This document shows, piece after piece, positions 39,901 through 50,789 of a stretch of DNA of 64,000 nt. How positions within the stretch are numbered: the stretch's first letter is position 1; each line of letters begins with the position of its first letter. The position numbers and the translations under genes were made by a program. The DNA comes from Nemopilema nomurai (lineage: Eukaryota; Cnidaria; Scyphozoa; Rhizostomeae; Rhizostomatidae). The stretch lies in NCBI GenBank assembly GCA_003864495.1, contig ML133383.1:2191560-2255559 (forward strand), given 5' to 3'. The notes below the pieces were generated by a model that saw nothing but the letters and a program-made list of their open reading frames with translations, ran no database searches and was not told the origin of the DNA.

Positions 39901-42900
39901 CACTGTAATTTCTACTAGGGATGCCTGCTTCTAGGGATGTCCTTTTTCTTCTAAGATAGGTATTATCAGTTACGTATAGCAAAAGTTGTTGATATTATTT
40001 TCTTCATAAACTGCAGCATAACCTTGGACTCAATTCACCTGTGCTGCAGGTACCCATTCATAGGGGAAAGAAAGCCCACAACACAATTTCATAAATAACA
40101 TTTGCTGACTCTAGACTAGAAAAGGCTTTGTGATTTTTAGAAACGAGCACTGCGGTTTCACCATTAGCAAACATATTTAGTTGCAGTTAACTACTGTTCA
40201 ACTAAAAACCTAGCTTAAAAGCGTTTTTTACCCTATCACAAGTATACACAACCCCTTTGAACAATATGTTGGTTTTCTTGGAACTCTGTGCATAGTTAGT
40301 ATTCCACCAATCTCAGTAACAAATACAAGTTATATTGGTGAGTTAGTTTCAGATGTATTAACTTTATATTGCAGTGCCAGCCTTAGCAGAGTATGATTTG
40401 CCTAACTTGAACTGTAGTTGCCAAAAGGACGGTTATTGGCTTCGCTGCACAGTAGCAGTGAGGCAGTGAAGCTTAACATATATATAAAATATTAATATGA
40501 ACGCTTTCTACTAAAGAAAATCTTGAAAAATGCATGATTTAAGGCTCTTTCCTGCTCGGTAATAAAATAATACTCGATAATAAGTATATTTTTAAAATTA
40601 AAGTGCTAGCTTCAACTCAGGAAACTGCGAAGCATGCCTTAAAATAATTATAGAAATACTATGATAATGTGCTCTAGTAATAATTCATGGCTGAAAGCGA
40701 AGAAGATGGCAAAAAGACAGCGCACTGACCTCAAAACTTGAAGTAAAAAATTGATCACAACTGGATTTGTGTTCGAAATCATCTGATAATTGTAGCTTCG
40801 AGCTAACATCAGGCATTTCTTCATCGTTATCTGCTTCTTGCTTGACTACAAATCGAAATCGTATCAGTTTTAAGCAATAAACAAAATTTCAGCATTATAA
40901 GATTTGAGCGGTGCAGGAGAGAACCATCATACCAGACTAGGTTTTCTAACGATAAACTTACATGAAATTTACAGGCAAAATTTACATGAAGGAAAAACAG
41001 ATGAATTAAGATATACAGAAAAGCGTTGCACGTTAGCTTCAGAAGCAGCCGATGACAGATACCCTTCATTTTAGTGAAATGGTATTTTTTGGTAAATTTC
41101 AAATCCGTTTCTCCGCTTTAAACAGGTTGGAGCCAACATTTGCGTAGCAGTGCACGCTGCACCGAACAATTACTATAATTAAAACTAAGTGAACAGATTC
41201 ATAGAGTTTGGATACGCAAATTTTATATTGCGGTTACAATATTTCAAAGTACAGTGTCAAAATTGATTACCCAGCTTTCGGTTTCCATCAGTGATCGACT
41301 CGTGAAATTGGTGCTTTAAAAGTTTCGGGTTTGACAAAGGTATAGTGATGGGCATTAGACCACCATGACGGATCTCTTCATCGTCGATCTCCATTTTACC
41401 CTGAAAACGATCAATTGTGTTGACAAAAGATTGTTACAATAAAGCCTGCAAACATTAACACGCAAACAAATTCACCAGCAAGGACATTCAGTGGACAAAA
41501 CTACATATTCAACAGAGGTCTTTGAACTTTGCTTTTTGATGAACACTTTTTCTCTAAGAAGGTCTCTCATAATTTGAAAGACTATTATCCTTGATTTATA
41601 AAACCTTCTATGCCTGGTTGTTCAAGATTCCTAGACCCTTGGAGCAAGAAATCCAAGGGCCCAAAACTATGGATAAGAAACAAAATGAGGTGGCTGATTC
41701 AATTGGGCTTAAAAAGTTAACAAGCTTCTCCAAACAGTTACGCTCGTTAAATCCAATTAAAGATAGCATTTTCCCTAAAGACTGTCAGCATCTTTCTAAG
41801 ATAAATGTGCAAAGTCTATGTTTTCTTTGCAGCTATTCACCGAACGCTTAATCTAAACAGCTTCCATGGTTGCACAACTTCGAACCCACGCAAAACAAAA
41901 CGTGTTTGCAGATTTCTGAACTTACAACCGAGACAGAAGCAACGATGTAAAAAAATTTCTCACTGAATCAGAGATAAGATCCAAGACTCTTTGTGATTCC
42001 TCGCTGGTTTCTCGTCCACCTTTCCTGTCGACAAATAAATAAATGTAAAAAAAATAAGTAAGCCAATAAGTGATAACTTATAATGAAGAATGAATGACGA
42101 TTGGCGATAAAAGATTATATCAAACAAAGTCAAAGGAAACGAACAATCAAGTTAGCTGCTAGCAACGATTTCTCAAAATTGCATGCTTCTAGCCCTTTTC
42201 AACAAAACATGAAGCTCTGGACCTGACACTATTGGCATTATAAAGTGCTTTTAAACTGGGCAACAGACTACTGGTTTGGGATACTACACCGGTTTCTAAC
42301 GTGGTGTTAACAATATGGCCTTTCATTATTACTGAGCGAGTCCTTGCAGATACAAGTCCTGGAAATCAGCTGCTTGACAACCAACTTGGCCTTCGAGAGA
42401 TGGCCTACCAACCAAAACAGCATTTATCCATAGGGAACATACAAGTGCTTGTTAACCATCGGTATTTAAGCAGAAACTGCAAACATAAACAACTATCGAG
42501 CAATAGCAAGGGCAGCGGAAATATTTTTGCATCCTTAAGTGCTTTATCGCCTGACACAACTTAGAATATGCAAAGGTCTAAAATGACCAAAAGCTGACAA
42601 GGTCATTAGCCAGCTGCAAATCGCAAAATACTGGAGAGTTGGGAGAATGATTAGCTGTGACCAATCAGCGTCCATTCGAGACCTTTTAGAAGAGTCCACG
42701 TAAAAAGACAAGCCCCCTCTTTCTACTAAGAATGGCATTTTGCATAGAAATGTAAATACACTAAAAACTTCTAGACGAAATATTTTTGATATTTTGATAT
42801 TCAGGAACAATGCCAGTAGTTGCGATCCTAAAAGGATCAAGGTGTCAAACATCCGTAAGGTTTGGGGTGTAATTAATATCCGCTGCGTCGTCAAAAATAA

Positions 42901-45900
42901 CAAGTTTCTTCTAAATGAACCAAGTTAATGCATTTTGTCTTGTAGATGTTCTGCTCAAATGCACCATATGCAACCAAACTCAACGAGATTCCCGTTGCTT
43001 CAACTGTAAATCCATCATCGACAAATGCTATTTCATTCATCGATATTTTCGTCAGTGTAGGTTTTGTTCGAATCTGGCTTCTCTTATTAAAGATGCTATG
43101 TTGCCCCCTACAGACTAAGGATATTTGCTAAGAAAAACTGAAGAGCATTTACCCTTCTCTGATTATAGCCCCTCGGCTTCTTGGCTCCTCGCTACTGCTT
43201 GTTCGACCTCCCTGGTTTGAGTAGGACGCAGATCTGTCTCCACTTGACCCTAAGGTGACGAAAATGAATCCTTAGCCTTGATGACTAATCATATAATGCA
43301 ATCATGAATTCAACTAAACAAGCCTTGATCTAAAACTAGAAATATGTTGAAAATCCGTGTCCGCAACTCTCTAAAACCAGAGAAGCAATGAAAATCGCTC
43401 TATTTGATGAGCCATGTTTAAGAAATGTTGTTCTCATGTACGAAGTAGGGTGAGTGTAAACGTGTAGAAATGTTATCCTCCTTTCATCTACCCTACGTGT
43501 ATAGACTTTGGCAGTATCAATCTAAACATTGATAGATTGATAATATGATCGCAGATACATTATTGATAGTATTAAGCTACGAAGAGCATCCTGGTCTATG
43601 GCCTTTTCCAGTTCCAGTTTTAACATTATCACTACAAAACAGTTTAAAGTAATTTAAAACAAAGCATTATAGACAACCAGGTGACCAACACTTGGTGAGA
43701 TAACGGGGGAAGTAACAGTGCAACTCTGGACAAAGAAGAAGTCCCTAAAATCAAATGCTCTTGCTATAGTTAATGAGCATACGAGAAGTTGCCACGTAAA
43801 ATGAAGTAGGACGAACGTATCAAATATGTGACATCATATTTAGGGGGGAGGGCATATTGGTAGCTAAGAATGCTTATCTTCTATTAAACTATAAAGTAAC
43901 TCTACAAATCGGTACATAACATGAAATATTATGCTCCCATTACGAAAGTTGAAATTTAAAATCAGGCATAGGCTGCCGAGCCGCTTTTGGTGCTATGAAG
44001 TTCTCCATTGGATTAACTCAAAGTCTTTGAAAGGACAAAAGGTGTGTGATTGATTTTATGAGACTCAGCTGCATACCTGGTCGATTCAATGCGAATGGCC
44101 CGTGTGAAAATATCGACTGTGACGTCACTAGTTCTCCTCTCCCTCTCCCACGACCGCGGCCTCTGCCTCGACTGCGTTGAGATGCTCCGCCTCGATTTCG
44201 CTTTCCATCACCTTGTTGTGAAGAGCCAGCAGCCTGCAGTGGAAAAATTCAAATCAGCCAAAGGGTTGAATGGATTCACAGAGAGTTTATATACTGATAA
44301 TATAAAAAAACAGACAGAGGAGCCTTCACTAGCCTTTACAGCATCGCTAACCGATTTTGCTTTTGTCTGGTGGTTGTTAATTATCTTTGGAAACTAGCCC
44401 AAGGCTCTTAAATTTCAGATTTCTTTTCTTTGAACAGCTTCCATCTTAAGATCTGTCCTCTAGTAAAAAGGATCTGTACACTTGTAGCTGCATAAGTAAA
44501 CAGCATACGGTCAAAATGTGGTGGAATTTTGACAGTTGAAACTTCTAAGAAAATGTGGCTGACACCCGTGCTAAGCGTCATGGTTCTTATGCACTTCATC
44601 TAGCAATTAGGTTTGGCAAATTAGAAGCACAGCGATTAACTCGGGCCTTATTAAGTTTATTATACGAGATCTCAAGTTGCATAAGATCACAGCAAGAATT
44701 TAACATACCTCTGGTTTATCACTCGCAGGCCTTTAAACAAAGAAAAAAATTAGCCAAACACTTTCGTAATGTATTGTCAAAAAGCAGCATTGCCAATGGC
44801 AAGTAAAATAAAGTAAAAATTTGACAAGAATCTCCAAAGACTTGATCTAACACCAAAGAGATATAAATGCATTAATCTATGCTTTGATAAAATAATCTTA
44901 GCGGCTAAGCAAAGCATGTATATCTAAAGAAAAACTGCTGAACTACAAGCACTAGGAAAAATCAACAATAGATATATATTGCACTTTTTGCTTTCTATCT
45001 AGACAGCTTTTGATTTAAAATTTTTTATGATTCATTTAAAAACAGAAAGCATGAAAGACAAAGGTAGCTTTAAGAAAAATTTTGTCTTGTTACTCACTCG
45101 TCTTTAATAGTCCGTCTTACTGGAATATTTGGCGCAAATGTTCTCTGCAAAAAGTAAACAAAAAGTTGAATAGAACAAATGTTCTGTAATTCAAAACTTC
45201 ACATTAAAATGCAAAAATTATGCAAGATTATACTTAAATGATACAAAACATAAAAAAATTTGGTATGAAAAAGTCCTTGCCTTGAAAAAGTTTAATATTC
45301 ATATTTCTAAGCATAAAAAAACAATAATAGAGTCTCAAAAGGATACAAAGAGAAAAAAGTATATAGCAAATAGCAGGGCAAAAATCAATATCTGGATAGC
45401 AGTCTTTGTAATATGAGGTGTGCGATCGCAGATAGCCTATTTTCATATTACAAAGACTGGATAGACATATATCTTACAAAAGTAGAAACTTTGGAAAACT
45501 GGTTAAAATAAATCGGTTTTTATGTAAGGAACTGCTTGAAAAAAGTAATACCTTTGGAGTACTTCCTAGTGTCAGGTCTCGTGCTGGCTTTAAGGAAGTT
45601 AATCGTGTAAGACTGAAAAATTGTAAACAGATGATAACTATAAACAAGGCTATAATTTGTTAAAGAAAACAATCAATTGCTTGTGGAATTGCAGAAGAAA
45701 CTTGCTTATAAGTTACCCCAAATGGTAAGAATGGAAACCAGAATCATTATCAAACTTCAGGAATATGACAGAAAAAATAATCAGCTAGACTCAGAGAACT
45801 TTCAATACTGATTGGCCTTGGCCCTTATTTCAGTGTTAGTTGAAAGAAACCATTGATAACATCACTAACTGTTACATTATTTTGACTCTATATAATAAGT

Positions 45901-46525
45901 TTACTATGTGCCACCAAAATGTGAGTTAATAAAATTTTTAATGGTGACACAGGCTCCTTTTTCACCATAAAATATAGAACTGCACTCAAGCTAAATGGGA
46001 CTGGATTGAAACTCTCAATATTATGAAACAGAAATCCTGATTTGGTTTAGATAACTGAATGCAAAGCTGAGAGTGTTAATATACCCAGGGCTGCTGGATG
46101 ATCTTCCTCTTTGGCCTATTCCTTAAAAGAGAAAAGATTACCATCAAGCAGCTTGGCAATAGAGAAAAGATGACAAAATGTGACATACATTTGTAGCCAC
46201 AGTTCATCGTCTTGTGGAAAATTTGGAAACGGGAAATAATATTGCATCAATAAAAACAGTATAACAATGTCTTTCCTAAAGTCATGCAGTTGCCAAATCA
46301 TAAATAAATGGTTAAAGAAATTCAGTAGCATGTGATTGTGTTCAGTATCATATTAAAACCCTTTAGTGGGTAGTATAAAAGTGATATTGTAAAAAAAGTC
46401 ACTGGTACAACCCATTACTGCAATGGGTTTATTTTTCTCACAGGCCTCATTGAAAGAGCAAGCTTACCTAGTCTGTTGAGTGAAGCCCCAATCCTTAGAT
46501 CAGCTAGCTTCTTCTCATCTGCCAT
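30927..46525 (-). CDS. POLR3D: RNA polymerase III subunit RPC4, complete 14-exon gene
   Basis: Coding exons on the minus strand: 46525-46468, 46121-46085, 45612-45552, 45144-45098, 44730-44709, 44233-44077, 43249-43153, 42024-41964, 41400-41271, 40845-40730, 38113-38003, 35820-35726, 31577-31517, 31046-30927. All junctions are GT-AG and every phase matches, giving 1173 nt or 390 aa; the human protein is 398 aa. The start is MADEKKLADLRIGASLNRLG in good context. Family landmarks in order are ARDLTLGSTPKRTFAPNIPV (human DLTLGGVKKKTFTPNI), an Arg-Gly repeat at about residues 97-109 leading to SQSIFSHGP, KEQLLFLQFPDALP at about 262-275, EGYIGRLVVHKSGKVRMLLG near 317-335, DMGTPCGFLQDLV, and LGHVHQRILCVPDFEELV at the C-terminus. 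RPC4 pairs with RPC5 as the TFIIF-like module of nuclear Pol III, acting in initiation and termination on tRNA and 5S genes. The central acidic region is poorly conserved, so exons 8-10 rest mostly on phase and composition. TMX2 is divergent upstream. Confidence 0.95.
31700..31842. repeat. Interspersed repeat A, copy 2
   Basis: It starts near CAGTGGCGGCGCCAGCC, a terminus style common to non-autonomous hAT-like elements, and its right part aligns with 17200-17270. It lies in POLR3D intron 12, just upstream of exon 13 in the gene's direction. Confidence 0.45.
34942..35350. mobile_element. MITE family 1, copy 2
   Basis: This is the second copy of the element at 17990-18366, in the same orientation, inside POLR3D intron 12. 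Its 16-bp terminal inverted repeat TTTTTTATAAGGAACC / GGTTCCTTATAAAAAA is perfect. It is slightly longer than copy 1 because of an extra AAGGAACTTTT unit and small insertions. Confidence 0.75.
35960..36023. repeat. (ATGA)n microsatellite
   Basis: Tandem AATG/AATA tetranucleotides in POLR3D intron 11, interrupted a few times. Confidence 0.9.
44709..44730 (-). CDS. POLR3D: POLR3D exon 5, 22-nt micro-exon
   Basis: The 22 bases are flanked by acceptor TTTAAAG and donor GTATGT. They add one base to finish a Glu codon and then PASDKPE. Exon 4 ends in phase 2 and exon 6 starts in phase 0, so the two cannot join without an exon of length 1 modulo 3. This one fits exactly. Confidence 0.85.
45400..45459. 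mobile_element. 60-bp miniature inverted-repeat element
   Basis: A perfect 17-bp inverted repeat (CAGTCTTTGTAATATGA and its complement) surrounds about 26 unpaired bases containing GCGATCGC. The direct repeat GATAG sits immediately outside both ends, like a 5-bp target-site duplication. The size and structure suggest a very short MITE or an insertion-derived hairpin in POLR3D intron 3. Confidence 0.55.
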
Positions 46526-47461
46526 CTTGGAAGCTATCTTGGGAATAAATCAATCTAAGTTATGGTAAGAAAAGTTTTTACTCACAAAGAGCTGTGGGCA
46601 CAGATAGGACTAGCAATAAAATGTGTTGTGATCAATAATTTTCATTAATATTTAGCTGAAAGTAAGATTGAATACAGCATATCAAAAGTATACAGAAGCA
46701 AAACTTAGTTGTTAAGGACAAATAGGTCAAAACAGAAACAAAAAAGTAAAGAGGAACATTTCTATCCAAGGGTTATAAACTTTTACCTTCTTCATAAGAA
46801 CCACAACTCAAGGCCAATGACCAACATCAGATTTTTTTCAAATTAAAGAAAAAACAGAACTTTCAGTGGCAAATGCAAAACTTCATGTTGTTGATGAAAT
46901 TTATGCAGTCACAGTAAAGTAACACACATTTTTAGTGTCAGTAAATTGTTTGTGATAGCATAATCATGGTTCTCTTCTTTAGTTTATATTAATTGTTGAC
47001 ACGAAACAGGCCTTACAGGGAGATACTCCCCCCCCCCCCCAACACCCCACTCCAAATGTTAAAGGATTGCCCATAGAAATGCAACCGGGTTTGAACTAAA
47101 ACTCGTCAAGAGGAAACCATCATTTGGCCATCGCTCATCATATATGCATATGGGAAAGCTGAAAGTGTTCGTGTACTGTACATAGCTTCAGTGGTAGCTG
47201 GGCAGGCATCATCAAATTTTTTAGCTTCTTTCCAAATGTCTCTCTTAAGAAAGCAAACCTACAATAAGAAGAACTACCTGCTTAGTTATTCAAGTACCAC
47301 TTTCCATCGTGTACTGTCCTTCCATGTTTCTGGAATTAATTTTCTTCAGGTTAGAAATGAAGTGAATTTTTTCATCAAAACGAGTCTGGTTAATAATGGT
47401 AGGTAATTCGATCTTTTCGCTCGAGGTGGTAGTTGTGCAGCCCATGCTCTAAATCGTTTGA
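46526..47461. promoter_or_regulatory. Divergent promoter region between POLR3D and TMX2
   Basis: The two start codons face away from each other, about 0.94 kb apart. The region must contain both 5' UTRs and promoters unless first non-coding exons lie elsewhere. No TATA box or other core element stands out. A run of C lies at about 47028-47040. Confidence 0.45.
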
Positions 47462-48286
47462 ATGCAATTTGGCTCAGGTATGCTCTCGTCACTGCGTATA
47501 ACATTAACCCCGTATTTTCTTTTGAATTTGCTAGCATGCTTTGCATACATAGCTTCAAAGAACATCCCTATTATTTGCAAAATTGCCTTTGGGGTTGAGG
47601 AGAAGTGTGCACTCGATTGGCGCGACCAGGAGATCTTGCTGTTTATGTGCTTCGTGATCGTCATCAAAAACCGTCGATGGAAGCCAAGCCAGTGGACGGA
47701 GTACATGGCAAATATCTTCATACTAATGAAAGGTACGAATATAGTGTTATTCGTGCGGAAAAGCATTCCATTGGGGATTGCGTACATCATTATCGTCTTG
47801 GTGTTGTTCTTGCTTGTTCCCGAACCGAAGTACAGCGGGCCTGAAGAGGTCAGGTACTATCGAGGGCAAGCTTTGGAAGAAGAGATAGCAAATAACAAAG
47901 GGACAGTGTATCTCATCGAATTCTACGCCACGTGGTCTTCAGCATGCAACCACTTCACGCCTGTGTTTGCCGACATTTCCCTCAACTACAACCATGAATA
48001 CCTGAAGTTTGGCAAACTGGATGTTGGTCGTTACCCTATCGTAGCAGGAAGGCACAACATTGACACAACAGTCAGATCAAAGCAGCTTCCCACACTGATA
48101 TTATTTGTGAATGGTGAAGAAAAATTAAGAAGACCAGCCAGTGGAGAAAGCCAGATATCTTGGTATTACCGGTTTACCAAAGAGAACATTATTCAGGACT
48201 TCTGCTTAAATGAACATTACAGTGCTTCAAAGGAAAAGGTGAAGAGAAAAGGGATAAAAAGTGAAGAAAAGCCAAAGAAAGACTAA
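47462..48286 (+). CDS. TMX2: Thioredoxin-related transmembrane protein 2, intronless
   Basis: One 274-aa frame matches the whole TMX2 layout: hydrophobic segment at about 17-40, the conserved patch LDWRDQEILLF...IKNRRW (51-73), two further membrane segments (about 84-118), then a lumenal or cytosolic thioredoxin fold from about 125. The fold contains LIEFYATWSSACNHF (151-165), the LKFGKLDVGR block (181-190) and cis-proline at KQLPTLILF (208-215). The active-site tetrad is Ser-Ser-Ala-Cys (159-162), where human TMX2 has Ser-Asn-Asp-Cys, so neither has the CXXC of active oxidoreductases. The C-terminus KPKKD fits a KXKXX ER-retrieval signal. Two in-frame ATGs (codons 1 and 7) are possible starts. 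Vertebrate TMX2 genes are multi-exon; this copy has no intron, although its neighbours do. AATAAA lies at 48346, 60 nt past the stop. Confidence 0.93.
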   Translation: MQFGSGMLSSLRITLTPYFLLNLLACFAYIASKNIPIICKIAFGVEEKCALDWRDQEILLFMCFVIVIKNRRWKPSQWTEYMANIFILMKGTNIVLFVRKSIPLGIAYIIIVLVLFLLVPEPKYSGPEEVRYYRGQALEEEIANNKGTVYLIEFYATWSSACNHFTPVFADISLNYNHEYLKFGKLDVGRYPIVAGRHNIDTTVRSKQLPTLILFVNGEEKLRRPASGESQISWYYRFTKENIIQDFCLNEHYSASKEKVKRKGIKSEEKPKKD

Positions 48287-48345
48287 ACGCAGAAAACCAG
48301 TTATCTTTCTTCTATTCCAGAAAGCTTCTGTAGAATGTGTGTCCA

Positions 48346-48351
48346 AATAAA
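48346..48351 (+). promoter_or_regulatory. Probable TMX2 polyadenylation signal
   Basis: AATAAA occurs 60 nt after the TMX2 stop. A second AATAAA lies near 48553. Confidence 0.5.
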
Positions 48352-48846
48352 GGCAGTTGACAGAAGTTAGATTCTATAAAAGATCTCTTGAATGAGCTCA
48401 TTGATGCTGTTGCTTAAGCTTTTCTTTGTATAAATTGCAAGGCTTTAACTTCAACAAACGAAGAACTTTGAAAGCTGTTTACATCTGCTTATGTGTATTA
48501 TGCATTTTCACAAATTTACTAAGTTAGTGTGTTAAAACAACTTGGATTGAAAATAAATTTATTCACTCACTCCTCAGCTTTTGTCATTTTTTCAAACCTG
48601 CAAGAGTTTCATCTCAGAGCTTTTCATCTTTCTCATTCATCATATTTTTGCATCAATTTCTGATTGTGCTCATTGCTATCAATATTAGAGAAGAATTTCG
48701 AAAATTTGAAAATGGGAATAACAGGCCTTGCCCAGAATGGTGCTCAATCAAGTGCATGTGCCTAGAGAGTGCGGTAAAAAGGCCTGGGAGAGGGATTTTT
48801 CAAGCACCTCAATAAAGAAAGTAATGTTTTGGCCTTTTTACAACTT

Positions 48847-48991
48847 AAACTTGATCAAGCATAATCATAAACTTTATAAAGCATAAAAAATCTTACCAAG
48901 TGACTGCAATATTATTTTTGCAAACTTGATCAATCATAAACTTTATATAGCATAAAAAATCTTACCAAGTGACTGCAATATTATTTTTTGC
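48847..48991. repeat. Tandem duplication of about 70-75 bp
   Basis: 48847-48921 and 48922-48991 are nearly identical. They differ by a small deletion, a few substitutions and one extra T. The second copy lacks a few bases after AAACTTGATCAA. Confidence 0.9.
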
Positions 48992-50203
48992 ATAAGATTA
49001 TCCATTCGGAAAGCGTTTTATCCTCAATGCCATTTATAATTTGATAACCATCTACACCAAGGACACAACAGATCATCAAATGATTCTCAAAAAAGTATAT
49101 TTAATTTTTTGAACAAGGGATAATATTCTGAAGTTTTATTTCCTGTTTTATCTTTGTACCCTGAAATAATCTGTGCCAATCAGGGGTCACATTTCCATCC
49201 AAATTATCACATTTGCTTTTTAGTTTTCCTTTGTTTAACATTGGTTAACATAAAAAAGGAAACAAAGTTGAATTTTTTACTTTAAGTTATGGGAAAGGAA
49301 GAGGTGCAAAGAGGTTTGGTAAAGAGTTTGTGAAAGGAATTCAACTTTCGAATCACCAAAAGTTTTATTTTATTCCTTTTTTTTATTAACATGCTGTTTG
49401 TTGAAGGTTTTGTTACTGAATGTCATGGTGCATTTTGGTATCACTGTTAAATTTCTTATTTTATATTTTCCCAAGGATTGCTCTCAAGGGCATTTTATTA
49501 AGGGGTGCAAAATAGCGTGCAAAATGCTTCTAAGGAGCTCTTATATGAAGCATCTTCATTTTGCTGAAAGCAACGCCTGGAAAAAATCAAAATTGAGGCT
49601 TCTAATTAATACTCCAAAATGATGTAAAGTAAATTGAGCATATTTAGAGGAAAGACCAAAATATGAGTAGGCAAATATTTGTTAATCGAAGTAGTAACAA
49701 TACCAAAATAAATCCAAATTGACAATGTTTTCAAGGGGTTTGGAGACTTTGAAAGGTAAGAAGCTGAAATATGATATCTCATGTAAACTAAATTTTGATT
49801 AAGATTAGATTGTAATTTTGCAAGGCAGTTCCTATGTTCCATTCACGTCTTCTTAATTAATGGAAACATTTTTATAGGTAGTTAACGTGAATGATAAAAT
49901 ACCGAAATTTATGGTCTGTGGTCTTTAGAAGAAACAAAACCAGGTGTGGATCATAACTTTTATTATTTGTAAATTTGAAAGACCTCCTGCCAATTTGTAT
50001 TTGAAAGCACCGTATCCATGTCATAATTTCTTTCTCAAAAATGACTAATTTTGAACAATCAAATTTACATATTTCCTTAAAGGAGTGTTATTACCTTCAA
50101 ATTTGTGAAAGCTTCGAACAAACCCCGAGTTCACTTTCTTGTAAATGATGAAAAGCTGAAAAAGCTGTTGTTTTATTACTACCATTTTCTCTGATTTTTC
50201 AAA

Positions 50204-50293
50204 ATGGCTGACAGTACCCTCTTGCAGCTAGCATTTTTCATATTACTCATTATACCTACTTATTGTATGCTTGCTTACTATGCAGTAAATTAA
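50204..50293 (+). CDS. Possible small ORF, hydrophobic 29-aa peptide
   Basis: The frame starts at an ATG in good context (AAAATGG) and encodes MADSTLLQLAFFILLIIPTY followed by nine residues. Most of it is one hydrophobic stretch long enough to span a membrane. I recognise no family, and chance is a real explanation in 3 kb of spacer. Confidence 0.15.
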   Translation: MADSTLLQLAFFILLIIPTYCMLAYYAVN

Positions 50294-50789
50294 TGCATAT
50301 TAACTGCTCCTGCAATCCTGCTATAGCTCTTTTCAATTTGCATATATTTGCATACAAAAATGAAAATGAAGGACTTCTTGGAGCACTATAGTTGATTCTA
50401 GCAATGAAAAGTAATTACAATGTGTTTTTTGTCTTGCTGACTAAATGACTTTGATGTTCATTAAGCACTACCTTAAAGTCAATTTATGCTAAGAATTATA
50501 TTCTAAACCTTCATTGAACGATGTTTTTTGGGAGATCTTAAATATAAAGAGGTCAACATAATAGATTGTTTGTTCGTGTAATTAAGTGCAAGACATCACA
50601 TTTGTTTTGTTGAGAGCACAGATGTTTGAAGCCAATGATCCATATTTCAGCTCATCAACTTTTTCCTCATCCAAAAGGCTTGCTGGCTCTCTCCGCCCAC
50701 TCTGCCAAGAAATCACTTTTTCAGCATTACACTTCATAACTTGTTTAAATATTATCGGCTTATGTATTTTGTTTCAAGATAACTGTACT

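Larger units (their letters stand above)
31047..46467 (-). other. POLR3D introns: contents
   Basis: Thirteen introns range from about 0.36 to 4.1 kb. The largest are intron 12 (31578-35725, with MITE family 1 copy 2 and repeat A copy 2), intron 10 (38114-40729) and intron 11 (35821-38002, with an ATGA microsatellite). Intron 3 holds a 60-bp inverted-repeat element. The rest is AT-rich sequence without recognisable features. Short frames inside, such as one near 33.1-33.3 kb, have no support as exons. Confidence 0.6.
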
